DNA of 64,000 nucleotides from Dongia rigui (GTDB lineage: Bacteria > Pseudomonadota > Alphaproteobacteria > Dongiales > Dongiaceae). Below the pieces are notes generated by a model, which did no database searches, was not told where the DNA came from, and saw only the letters and a list, made by a program, of their open reading frames with translations. Positions within the stretch are counted from its first letter, which is position 1, and every line of letters begins with the position of its first letter. The DNA lies in the NCBI RefSeq assembly GCF_034044635.1, contig NZ_JAXCLX010000001.1, positions 496,001-560,000 of the forward strand, written 5' to 3'. The translations under genes and the position numbers were made by a program. Below, one piece after another: positions 17,595 to 25,630 of the stretch.

Positions 17595-18126
17595 GCGGCT
17601 CCTGATCGCCTCTCAACCTGGTCGCTGGGCGCCGGCTGCGCCCCGCACCACATCCTCTTCCGCCCCGGCCCTGCTCAGAGTTCGCGAACTTGTCGTCAGC
17701 TTTCCCCGGCCGACAAGGATCGGCGAACTTTTCTCGCGGGGCGACCGGTCCTTCCGCGCGGTCGACAATGTCACCTTTGAGGTACGGGCTGGAGAGAGCT
17801 TTGCCATCGTCGGCGAAAGCGGTTCGGGCAAGAGCACGATCGCCCGTGCGATCATTGGGCTGGTAAGGCCGTCCGGTGGCACGCTCCAATGCAACGGCCA
17901 AGACGTGACGGCGCTCAGTGGCGACGCTCTGCGGCGCTTTCGGCGCTCGGTGCAGATGATCTTCCAGAGTCCCTATGATTCGCTCAATCCGCGACTGCCC
18001 ATTGGCGAAACCATTGCCGAGCCCATGATCCGACATGGCCTGTTCAAGCCAGCGGCAGCCCGCCACAAGGCTGCGGAATTGCTGGAAATGGTCGAGCTGT
18101 CGCCGGATCTTGCACACAGGCGCCCC
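17575..18126 (+). pseudogene. internal fragment of a two-domain oligopeptide ABC ATPase
   Basis: Begins with DPKHEYTRLLIASQPG, the usual C-terminal end of a first (DppD-like) nucleotide-binding domain. A linker and the start of a second (DppF-like) domain follow: LLRVRELVVSFPRP, Walker A GESGSGKST, Q-loop region MIFQSPYDSLNPR, and helices up to LAHRRPH. It stops just before the ABC signature and Walker B, so it cannot hydrolyse ATP. The frame runs without a stop into the RpiR-like sequence. Both ends are truncated, consistent with deletion of a GsiA-like fused ATPase gene. Confidence 0.75.
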
Positions 18127-18930
18127 CATGCGATTGCTTTCGAGACCGGTTTGTCCATTGCTGATCGCGTCGGGGTCAGCGAGATGAGTGTTATCCGGTT
18201 CATTCGCTCACTCGGTTATCGCAATCTTCGTGACCTTAAGAATGCGACCCGCGGTAAGATCAGTGGCGATCATCCGGACGTCGACAACGCCATGGAGCGA
18301 TTCCAGGTTCACCATGACGGGTTGGCCGAAAGCCTCAAACTGGAACTGAAGGCCGTCGTCAAGGCATATGAATTGACTGGGACCAAAGAATGGGCCGGTG
18401 CTGTCGACCTGCTGGCAACGCGCAGAACCGTCTTTGTCTGCGGTTTCCAGGCCAGCAAGGGATTGGCATTGGACTTTGCCAATCGGCTGAAATACGCGCG
18501 CCCCGGCGTTCATTTTGCCGAGGGCACCGCAGGTACCTTCTCGGAGGTTTTGCAAGCGCCCGCGAAGGAAAGCTGCCTGGTACTCTTCGATACGATCGCC
18601 TATGCGCGGAAATCGATGATGCTCGCGCGCAAGGCCCAGGAAAAGAAGCTGCCAATCGTCATCGTCACCGACATGTTCAGTCACTGGGCGCACGACTTCA
18701 CCGATTTGGTGCTCGAAGGTCATACTTATGTGAAGACTTTCTGGGATTCCTCAGCCAGCATCAGCGTGATTGTCAACCTACTCATTAACTCGGTCGCCAC
18801 GAAACTTGGGCGCAAGGCCGAGGATAATTTTCGGGAGATGGTCGAGTACGGTGACTATTTCGAGGAATTCGAGAAAGTGCGCGAAACACTGAAGCGCGGG
18901 CGCGTGAAGAAAGTCACGGGCGATAGATAG
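18127..18930 (+). pseudogene. RpiR-family (HTH-SIS) regulator lacking its N terminus, fused in frame to ABC fragment
   Basis: About 266 residues of an RpiR-type regulator. The recognition part of the HTH is present (SIADRVGVSEMSVIRFIRSLGY), followed by a sugar-isomerase (SIS) domain (residues starting AVDLLATRRTVFVCGFQASKG; SCLVLFDTIAYARKS). The first ~20-30 residues, including any native start, are replaced by the ABC-ATPase fragment. The continuous frame (usable from about 17440) could yield a chimeric polypeptide. No obvious internal ribosome-binding site and ATG that would restore a free regulator is visible. Classed as a remnant, with chimeric expression possible. Confidence 0.7.
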
Positions 18931-19000
18931 CCTAAAGATCGACTGAACGAGATTCTGACGGCCAGTGCCGGTAAGTCGGCGCCGAGGCTATGACGTCAGT

Positions 19001-19423
19001 TTACAAGAGGGCCTTTGCTGCCGCCTGGGCGAGCCTTTCGGCCGCCTTTGCGAGCGTGTCCGCGACCTTGGCGGCAACCTTGGCGTAGTTCTCGAGCTTT
19101 TTCAGCTTGGCGAGATCGTCCTGCAGGCCATCATTGATCGTGGTGATGTCGCGCAGAAGCTTCTTTACCTCCGCGGTCTCGTCGAGGCGGCGGGCGGTGA
19201 CGAAAGCCAGAACTCGAAAACCCTCGCGCACCTCAGCTTGCGTGGCGCGCCGTTCCCGGCGACGCGTATTCTCCTCGGCGGTGAGCTGACGCTTGGCCTT
19301 GAAGGCGGTGAAATCGATCACGTCGATCTCGTCCTGCAGCTCGCGTTCGAGATTGGCGAGGTTCTGTCGCGCGGCATTGGCAGAAGCGATGACGTCTGCC
19401 GCGGAAAGCTGTTCTGTCGCCAT
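19001..19423 (-). CDS. coiled-coil protein, unknown
   Basis: 140 residues, almost entirely helical and highly charged, with Ala-rich heptads at both ends (ANAARQNLANLERELQDEID; KKLENYAKVAAKVADTLAKA) and a basic centre (RRRERRATQ). No signal peptide or membrane segment, so presumably cytoplasmic. It starts 3 bp after the stop of the lipoprotein gene (19427-20389), so the two form an operon. I do not recognise a family. Confidence 0.65.
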   Translation of the reverse strand: MATEQLSAADVIASANAARQNLANLERELQDEIDVIDFTAFKAKRQLTAEENTRRRERRATQAEVREGFRVLAFVTARRLDETAEVKKLLRDITTINDGLQDDLAKLKKLENYAKVAAKVADTLAKAAERLAQAAAKALL

Positions 19424-19426
19424 GAT

Positions 19427-20389
19427 CTAGCCCTCCCCGCCGACAGCTTTGATATCCTTGATGATCTTTGCCAGCTTCTGGGCCTCAGCCGCAAAGGCCT
19501 CAATCTGCGCCATGGCATCGGCCGCCGTCACGCCCTGGTCCTGCAACGCATCGGCTAGGGCATCATGCGCAACCCCCAAGCGCTCGAACAATTGCGGTGG
19601 TGCGGAGACCAGCAGCTGGTCGTAGCGCGCAGCACTCGATGCCAAGGCGGACAGCGTTGAGGCATTCCCGTTGGCGCGAAAATCATCGAGCGCCTTTGAG
19701 ACATCCTCGGCGAGTTCGGAGCGCGGCACGTCGGACACGAATGTCGCCGTCATCGCGAAGCGATCGGCCGCCTGCCGGATCACCGGCTTGGCGGCGGCCG
19801 TTGCCTCCTGCAGGCCGTCTTCCTTTACGTGGTCGACATATTTGCCGACGACCCAGTTGACGGCGGCGCCGACCGGTGTCGCAAAGGCCGGCACGGATCC
19901 GGCCGGCCGCCCCTCTGCTGTGGCAACAGTCGCGGCCAGGTTCTGCACGCTCGCCAACGTCGCATTCACCTGCGTCTCGACTTGGCTCGCTGTATCAGCC
20001 GCCAAAAGATCCTTCAAATTCTGTGCGTAGCTCGCGATGCCGGACATGACCAAGGTCATGTCCGTCAACGGCGGCTGCGGGGGATATGGCTCCCCCTCAT
20101 CGCCCTCATCCGCGAGGACGATAAGCTGGCATCGTTCCGACGTAGTTTGGCAGTTGGCATCTGCCATCTTGATGAACATCTTGCCCTCGATGACGCTGCG
20201 ATCGAGCACCGCCTTATAGGCATCGGTGACCTGATCGTTCAGCTGTGCCAGCGAAGCGTTAGCATCGGTCGTCGCCGCCGCAAAATCATCGATCGGCTTC
20301 TGGTAATCGGCGGTGGAACACGCGGCGAGCAACAATGACAGCAGGACTGCCGCCTGCCGTCGCCGCCAGATCTCGCGCTGCCAATGCAT
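19427..20389 (-). CDS. helical lipoprotein, unknown
   Basis: 320 residues. ATG 20389 is preceded by AGGGGAT. The lipoprotein signal (basic WRRRQAA, hydrophobic AVLLSLLLAAC, lipobox LAAC) predicts membrane anchoring. The mature part is mainly alpha-helical, with repeated Ala/Asp/Gln-rich amphipathic segments, one Cys pair (NCQTTSERCQ, likely a disulfide), and an acidic Pro-rich loop (DEGDEGEPYPPQPP). Operon with the coiled-coil gene. Divergent, across 327 bp, from the MBL-peptidase fusion, which suggests but does not prove a shared system. Confidence 0.68.
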   Translation of the reverse strand: MHWQREIWRRRQAAVLLSLLLAACSTADYQKPIDDFAAATTDANASLAQLNDQVTDAYKAVLDRSVIEGKMFIKMADANCQTTSERCQLIVLADEGDEGEPYPPQPPLTDMTLVMSGIASYAQNLKDLLAADTASQVETQVNATLASVQNLAATVATAEGRPAGSVPAFATPVGAAVNWVVGKYVDHVKEDGLQEATAAAKPVIRQAADRFAMTATFVSDVPRSELAEDVSKALDDFRANGNASTLSALASSAARYDQLLVSAPPQLFERLGVAHDALADALQDQGVTAADAMAQIEAFAAEAQKLAKIIKDIKAVGGEG

Positions 20390-20716
20390 GGCATCCCCTG
20401 TCCACAACAAGTTGATGTTGATGAAAGCGGCGCCAGAAAATCACTTATCCTCTGCTCAGAAAAGGAGAAAGAGCCACCGGCAAACTGGTTCACAACGGCA
20501 TGTATTGTCACTTAGGGAAGTACTAAACGAGGCAAACGCCACTACAGGACATCTGTGACAGTTGCAGTACCTCGTTATCGATTGACGCTATTTTTAAATG
20601 TAGTCATTAACTATTATTCTATTGAATGGAGTCTGGCTGGAGGCATATGGTCTGCACGCAAACACCCAAATTCGCCGCGTAGCACTCGATCTGAAGCAGC
20701 TTCCAGGGAGGACACT
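20390..20716. promoter_or_regulatory. AT-rich divergent intergenic region
   Basis: 327 bp between the lipoprotein operon and the MBL-peptidase gene. The part from about 20580 to 20635 is strikingly AT-rich for this genome. A TTGACG hexamer at 20582-20587 could be a rightward -35, with TAACTAT-like sequence downstream, but the spacing is not ideal. A reading frame open through here has no ribosome-binding site and is not taken as coding. Confidence 0.4.
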
Positions 20717-23353
20717 ATGTGCCCGGGACCGACGCTTGCTGACGTAGATAGCCATTTGCCGGACGCCACCCGTAACGGGACCTACCATTTCCTCGATGTT
20801 GGGGATGAGAAGTATGGCGAGTGTACGCTTGTCATCTTCGGCAAGACCCGCGTATTGATCGACGGCAGCCATCGCGGCGATGTCGTGGGGCGTAATGGCC
20901 GACCATCCATTCCCGATCAGTTGGCTGAAATCCTGCAGGAAGAAGCGCCGCACCATATCAGCCTTCTTGTGGTGACGCACGGCCACAATGACCATATCGG
21001 CTGCTTGCCCGATCTCGTCGCCAATGAAGTCATTGACGCTGATTGGGCCCTGATTACCGATCCGCAATTGGGCTTCGGTAGAACGTCGGACGATGATGCG
21101 CCGACTGACGCCGTCAACGATCCAGCCTATCGCTTGGCGACCGCATTGCGCGAGGAAGATGCAAGCGACCTCGACGACGCCGCGCTGGCCGATTTCCTCG
21201 ATGCTGCAGCAACGGTCGAAGGCCGCTATGCGGACATGATCGAGAATCTGAAGCAGCGCGGGACGAAGGTCGAATTCTATCGCGGAAAGAAACTGCGCGA
21301 TGAATTGGTTGACCTGTTGCGGCCGACGGGCGCAACCCTGCTGGGGCCATCCGAGGCACAATTGTTATTCTGTGCCGAGCAGATCAGCAATACCAATAAG
21401 GATGCGGCCGTCGTCGCCGACCAGGTCATGCGGGTCGACCGTATTACCGACCCGGTCGCCATGTACCGCGCCGCAGTCGAGCAGGAGCTGCAGCGCGACG
21501 GCCGCCGCAATCCGCGGGGCAATGGCATGAACTGCCAAAGCATCACCTTTGCCTTCGGGCCAAAGAATGCGCGCGTATTGCTTGCCGGCGACATGCAATT
21601 CGCGGAACCCGGGGTCAAGGATGCTGACGACGAAGTGCGTGAGCTGCGGGAACGCGTTATCGCCGCCGGCCCCTACAAGGTTCTGAAGACAACACATCAT
21701 TCCAGCCATAATGGGCAGGATGACGACTGGTTGAGCGCGCTCGGCGAGCCACCGATCATCATACATAGCGGCGGCATAAACGACGCATCGCATCCATATC
21801 CAGGTGTATTGCAGATGCTGAAGCGCCGCAGCCGCCAGATCCGTTTCGCCCGAACGGACCGAAACGGCCATATCGCGGTACGGCCCCATCTGGAGCCGGA
21901 CGAGGCGATCGAAAAGGCGCGCGGACGATTAAACGATTTCACACCCAATGGGCAGGACGAGATTGGTGAGATCGCGACCACATCTTCAGCCACGTCTGTC
22001 CAAGCGGTCGTCAGTGCGACGGTCAATCAGGCCGCGCCCCAAGTGATCATCGTCAATCTGCCCGCCAGCGCCATCGACATGACAGTGGGCGGTATCGACA
22101 TCGTCGTGCGCAACGGGCTCGACAACCGATCCGGCCGACCGACCACGGGAGCCGAGCAGACTGTGCCACGCCGCGGCAGCGAGAATACGGGAAGTCTTCG
22201 CAATGATCGCCGGCAACCAGCCATCGGCGCGGTGCCGACCGTCGTTCTGGCATCTGGCCGGTCCCTGCCCAATCTGTTGTTCGTGACCAATTCGGAACGG
22301 CTGAGCAGGAACATCGGGACGCGCGAGGCCAGCGCCGCGCTCGACGCCGTACGCGCGGCCAACCACCCGATTTGCGAGGTCGATGGCAATGCAGCAGCGG
22401 CAGCACAGATCGTCAGGACGCGCTTGCAAAATGATTCGCAGCTCGTCGGCATCGTTCTTCTCGGCGGCTACGATGTCGTGCCGCCAACGGCCGTGGATGT
22501 GCTGGACCAGCGACTTCGCAACACGCTGGGGCCAGGCGCGGTGGAAGCCGACGATGATCACTATATCGTCTGGTCGGATGAACCCTATGGCGATCGCGAC
22601 GGGGATCATTTGGCAGAACGACCTGTATCCCGTATCCCGGATGGTCGCGATGCAACGCTTTTTCTGCGGGCGCTCAGCGCACGACCGGCAGGTGCTGCAC
22701 CAATCGAACGCTTCGGGGTTCGCAACTATGCGCGGCCCTTCGCCGACGCGGTCTGGAAGTCGATCAGCGGGCAGCGTCCATTCGCGGTTAGCGAGAAGTT
22801 TCTGTGCCACAATGTGAAGACGACAGAGACCACCACAGCAGCGCTGCACTATTTCATGCTCCACGGCGACTGGCGCGATGGTCGCATGTTCCTCGGCGAG
22901 AGGGCGAATGGCGTCGATTACACAGATGCCTTCTCGGTGACAAATGTGCCGACGGATTTCGCCGGGATCGCCTTTTCCGGCTGTTGCTGGGGCGCCCTCA
23001 CCGTCAGCCAGCGGGCACGCGATGCCGGTGCAGCGGCGCTGGCACCGCGCGTTGCGGAACGCTCGATCGCCCTTTCGTACCTGAAAGCGGGTGCCGCCGG
23101 ATTTGTCGGCTGTACCGGATCGCATTATTCCGGCAGCGATCCGGATCCTCGGGTCAACTATGCATCGGCGATGCATCAGGCCTTCTGGAAATCCTTGCCG
23201 CAGGCCGGCTATGCACCGGCTATTGCCTTGCACAAAGCGAAGGCGGAGTATGGCAGCCAGATCGCCACCAGTGCCGCGACGATGGAGCCAAACAATCTTG
23301 CCCGACGGCTAAAAAACCGGACACAATTCACGTGCCTGGGTTTGGGCTGGTAA
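20717..23353 (+). CDS. metallo-beta-lactamase-fold hydrolase fused to a clan CD (gingipain/caspase-like) peptidase domain
   Basis: 878 residues; ATG 20717 follows AGGGAGG. Residues ~15-400 are an MBL fold of the ComEC-C-terminal-like type: metal ligands in H88-x-H90-x-D92-H93, Asp292 in LLAGDMQF, then THHSS (H327/H328). A low-complexity linker (~430-520) leads to a C-terminal half (~525-870) that reads like peptidase family C25: VGIVLLGGYDVVPPT, DDDHYIVW, then LAERPVSRIPDGRDA. It has a His716-Gly block after hydrophobic residues (YFMLHGD) and Cys756 in IAFSGCCWG, the clan CD catalytic dyad layout. No signal peptide, so likely cytoplasmic. A small gene follows 33 bp later. Assignment of the second domain rests on motif order only. 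Confidence 0.78.
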   Translation: MCPGPTLADVDSHLPDATRNGTYHFLDVGDEKYGECTLVIFGKTRVLIDGSHRGDVVGRNGRPSIPDQLAEILQEEAPHHISLLVVTHGHNDHIGCLPDLVANEVIDADWALITDPQLGFGRTSDDDAPTDAVNDPAYRLATALREEDASDLDDAALADFLDAAATVEGRYADMIENLKQRGTKVEFYRGKKLRDELVDLLRPTGATLLGPSEAQLLFCAEQISNTNKDAAVVADQVMRVDRITDPVAMYRAAVEQELQRDGRRNPRGNGMNCQSITFAFGPKNARVLLAGDMQFAEPGVKDADDEVRELRERVIAAGPYKVLKTTHHSSHNGQDDDWLSALGEPPIIIHSGGINDASHPYPGVLQMLKRRSRQIRFARTDRNGHIAVRPHLEPDEAIEKARGRLNDFTPNGQDEIGEIATTSSATSVQAVVSATVNQAAPQVIIVNLPASAIDMTVGGIDIVVRNGLDNRSGRPTTGAEQTVPRRGSENTGSLRNDRRQPAIGAVPTVVLASGRSLPNLLFVTNSERLSRNIGTREASAALDAVRAANHPICEVDGNAAAAAQIVRTRLQNDSQLVGIVLLGGYDVVPPTAVDVLDQRLRNTLGPGAVEADDDHYIVWSDEPYGDRDGDHLAERPVSRIPDGRDATLFLRALSARPAGAAPIERFGVRNYARPFADAVWKSISGQRPFAVSEKFLCHNVKTTETTTAALHYFMLHGDWRDGRMFLGERANGVDYTDAFSVTNVPTDFAGIAFSGCCWGALTVSQRARDAGAAALAPRVAERSIALSYLKAGAAGFVGCTGSHYSGSDPDPRVNYASAMHQAFWKSLPQAGYAPAIALHKAKAEYGSQIATSAATMEPNNLARRLKNRTQFTCLGLGW

Positions 23354-23386
23354 CGCAGGGCAATACTTAAGTTTCAGGAGGATGCG

Positions 23387-23740
23387 ATGGCGAGACGTGT
23401 CTCCGGTAGAGGCGATTCTGATGGCCCCCAAGATACGGCCGATAACGACTCCCTGGAGGTAAAGGTACGTACGCAGATGCCGGGCTGGAAGCTCGCGAGC
23501 GGTGAAAGCGACAGGGATGCCATGGCCGCCACAGGACCTAGTGTTGATACGCAGCCTGGCGTTGACGTCGACACGTTGCGACGAAAATTCCTGGGTACCG
23601 CCAAGGACAGTGAGGCGGCACCCGCCAACGCCAGCACTGCAGCGACACCTGTCAAAGTCTTCCGGGTTGAGCCGGAACATGGTGGGCCGTCACGGGTCGC
23701 CGAACTCAGAAACGGGAAGATCAACATCGTTTCCGGCTGA
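23387..23740 (+). CDS. small disordered companion of the MBL-peptidase fusion
   Basis: 117 residues starting at ATG 23387 behind a strong CAGGAGG site. Composition suggests disorder: Asp/Ser/Gly-rich N terminus with basic MARRVSGRG, an Ala/Thr/Pro-rich middle, and a C-terminal piece that could form a beta hairpin (VKVFRVEPEHGGPSRVAELR then NGKINIVSG). One predicted helix, VDVDTLRRKFLG. It lies 33 bp after the peptidase fusion and should be cotranscribed. No family recognised. It could be the peptidase substrate or regulator; that is a hypothesis. Confidence 0.62.
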   Translation: MARRVSGRGDSDGPQDTADNDSLEVKVRTQMPGWKLASGESDRDAMAATGPSVDTQPGVDVDTLRRKFLGTAKDSEAAPANASTAATPVKVFRVEPEHGGPSRVAELRNGKINIVSG

Positions 23741-23805
23741 GATTGTCAGAGAGCGTCAGCGCATAGTGCTGCCGCCGGGTGCTCCAGTAGTGTCCTGCAA
23801 CTTGC

Positions 23806-24552
23806 CTATCGCTTCTCCGGTATCAGCTGCTGGACCATGGCCTTCACCATGCGCGGCAGGTCATAGGGGAAGCGTGCCGTAATGAGGTTGCCGTCGACCA
23901 CGCAAGGCTCGTCGGGAACGGTTGCGCCGGCATTCTGCAGATCGATCTGGATGTTCCAGACAGCGGTCGCACGGCGGCCTTTCAGGATCCCGGCACTGAC
24001 CATCACCCATTGCCCATGGCAGATGGCGCAGGTCGGCTTCTTCGCTTCGAACATGGCCCGCACGAGGTCGCGGGCATGGGGGTCCATGCGCAGGGCGTCG
24101 GGATTCCAGCACCCACCGGGCAGGATGATGGCGTCGTAATCCTCGGCCTTGGCCTCATCGGTATAGCGATCGATTTTCAACCAGCCGGCGTTTTCCATGA
24201 GACGGATCGCCAGCACATGGGTGGCGCATTGCGGCGGAAAGCGCAGGCCGAGCGTGGGATGGAAATCGCCAATGCGGGGCGCCACGATATGCACGGTCGC
24301 CCCATGCTCGGCGAGCCAGCGATGGGCACCCAGGATCTCCACCTCCTCGACACCGTTGGTGCAGCAGATGGCAATGCGCTTGCCTCTAAGGAGGTGCGGG
24401 TCGGTGGGGGGATCAAACAGGAAAGCGTTGAGTTCGCGGTTGAGCTCGCCATCGGCAGTCACCAGAAGCTCCGTCGAGATGGACGGCACCGGTGATGTCG
24501 ACATCAGTTGCTGCATACGGTTGAAGGCGGAAAACTTCGGCGGCGTATCCAT
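23806..24552 (-). CDS. DJ-1/PfpI superfamily protein
   Basis: 248 residues. After a ~45-residue N-terminal extension, a flavodoxin-like DJ-1/PfpI fold begins at LLRGKRIAICCTNGVEEVEI (the conserved Glu is present). The segment DYDAIILPGGCWNPDALRMD follows, then the nucleophile elbow CAICHGQW with the reactive Cys. Members are proteases, chaperones, glyoxalases or hydratases; the exact activity is not clear. ATG 24552 is preceded by GGGAGAG. It sits downstream of, and is oriented with, the sugar ABC importer and may share its transcript. Confidence 0.86.
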   Translation of the reverse strand: MDTPPKFSAFNRMQQLMSTSPVPSISTELLVTADGELNRELNAFLFDPPTDPHLLRGKRIAICCTNGVEEVEILGAHRWLAEHGATVHIVAPRIGDFHPTLGLRFPPQCATHVLAIRLMENAGWLKIDRYTDEAKAEDYDAIILPGGCWNPDALRMDPHARDLVRAMFEAKKPTCAICHGQWVMVSAGILKGRRATAVWNIQIDLQNAGATVPDEPCVVDGNLITARFPYDLPRMVKAMVQQLIPEKR

Positions 24553-24661
24553 CACTCACTCTCCCCTGCTAGGGCCGGTTGACCGGCACGGCTTGTTCGA
24601 CCCCATCGAAGCATTCGACGCGGCGTCTTTCAATACCGAGATGGAGATGAGGGATTTAACC

Positions 24662-25630
24662 TCAGCCAGCACCTCTGCCGGTGATGCGGCGCTTGCGGAA
24701 CTCCGCGAATTGCGTGTCGGCGAGAACACCGATCAAGATGACAGATCCCATGACGGCGAAGTTGAGAGAACTGGGGATACCCAGCAGATTGACCAGGTTC
24801 TGCAGCACCTGCAGCAGAATGGCCCCCAGCACCACGCCGACAATCGAGCCTTCGCCGCCGCGCAAGGAAAAGCCGCCAAGGACTGCCGCGGCAATCGCGT
24901 AGAGCTCATAGAAATTGCCGTGGGATGAAGGGGAAATCGAGCGCGTATACATGGCAAAGAAGATCGCCGAGATCGCCGTGAGCAGGCCGCAGATGACATA
25001 GGCGGCGACGATCACGCGCTTGGTGTCGATGCCGGAATAGCGCGCCGCCTCCTCGTTCTTGCCAACGGCATAAAGATGGCGACCGAAGACCGAGCGGTGC
25101 AGAACCACCCACATGAGGGCTGCCACCACGCTCATGGCGATGAAAGAATGTGGCACGCCGAAGAAACGGCCAGTGGTCAGCCATTCCAAGGTGGGGAAGC
25201 TGTCGCCGAAGGCAAAGCCGGCCGTCGCGTCGGCGGTATAGAAGCGCGCCACACCGCGATAGATGAGCAGGCCGCACAGCGTCACGATGAAGGGCTGCAG
25301 ATGCAGGCGCGTGATGAAGAGACCATGCATCAACCCCATCAGCATGCCGAGTACCAGCATGAGGAGGAGCGCCACCGGCCATGACACGCCGTGGTTCACC
25401 ATCAGATCGACAAAGAGCACGCCCAGTAGTGCAATGATCGACCCCACCGACAGTTCGATGCCGCCAGTGATGATGACAAAGGCCTGGCCGATGGCAAAGA
25501 GGCCGAAGAGCCCTACCAGATTGGCTGTGTTGCCGAGATTAATCGGCGACAAAAATAGCGGATTGATGATGGCAACGACGGTCCCGACCACCAGGATGAG
25601 GATAAAGAGGCCGATATCTTTCTTGATCAT
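24662..25630 (-). CDS. ribose-type sugar ABC transporter permease
   Basis: RbsC/XylH-like inner-membrane permease of 322 residues with 8-10 hydrophobic segments. Typical blocks are GQAFVIITGGIELSVGSIIAL and a late GGFSLRGGEGSIVGVVLGA. Start overlaps the ATPase stop by 4 bp. Forms the importer with the ATPase (25627-27168) and binding protein (27295-28242). Confidence 0.92.
   Translation of the reverse strand: MIKKDIGLFILILVVGTVVAIINPLFLSPINLGNTANLVGLFGLFAIGQAFVIITGGIELSVGSIIALLGVLFVDLMVNHGVSWPVALLLMLVLGMLMGLMHGLFITRLHLQPFIVTLCGLLIYRGVARFYTADATAGFAFGDSFPTLEWLTTGRFFGVPHSFIAMSVVAALMWVVLHRSVFGRHLYAVGKNEEAARYSGIDTKRVIVAAYVICGLLTAISAIFFAMYTRSISPSSHGNFYELYAIAAAVLGGFSLRGGEGSIVGVVLGAILLQVLQNLVNLLGIPSSLNFAVMGSVILIGVLADTQFAEFRKRRITGRGAG

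Noticed and set aside
20555-20716. N-terminal extension of the MBL-peptidase protein by 54 residues
   Set aside because: It crosses an AT-rich promoter-like region and has no ribosome-binding site; AGGGAGG precedes ATG 20717.
17190-23740. Mobile element or prophage as the cause of the accessory region
   Set aside because: No transposase, integrase, terminal inverted repeats, target duplications or tRNA were seen at the edges; simple deletion explains the scar better.
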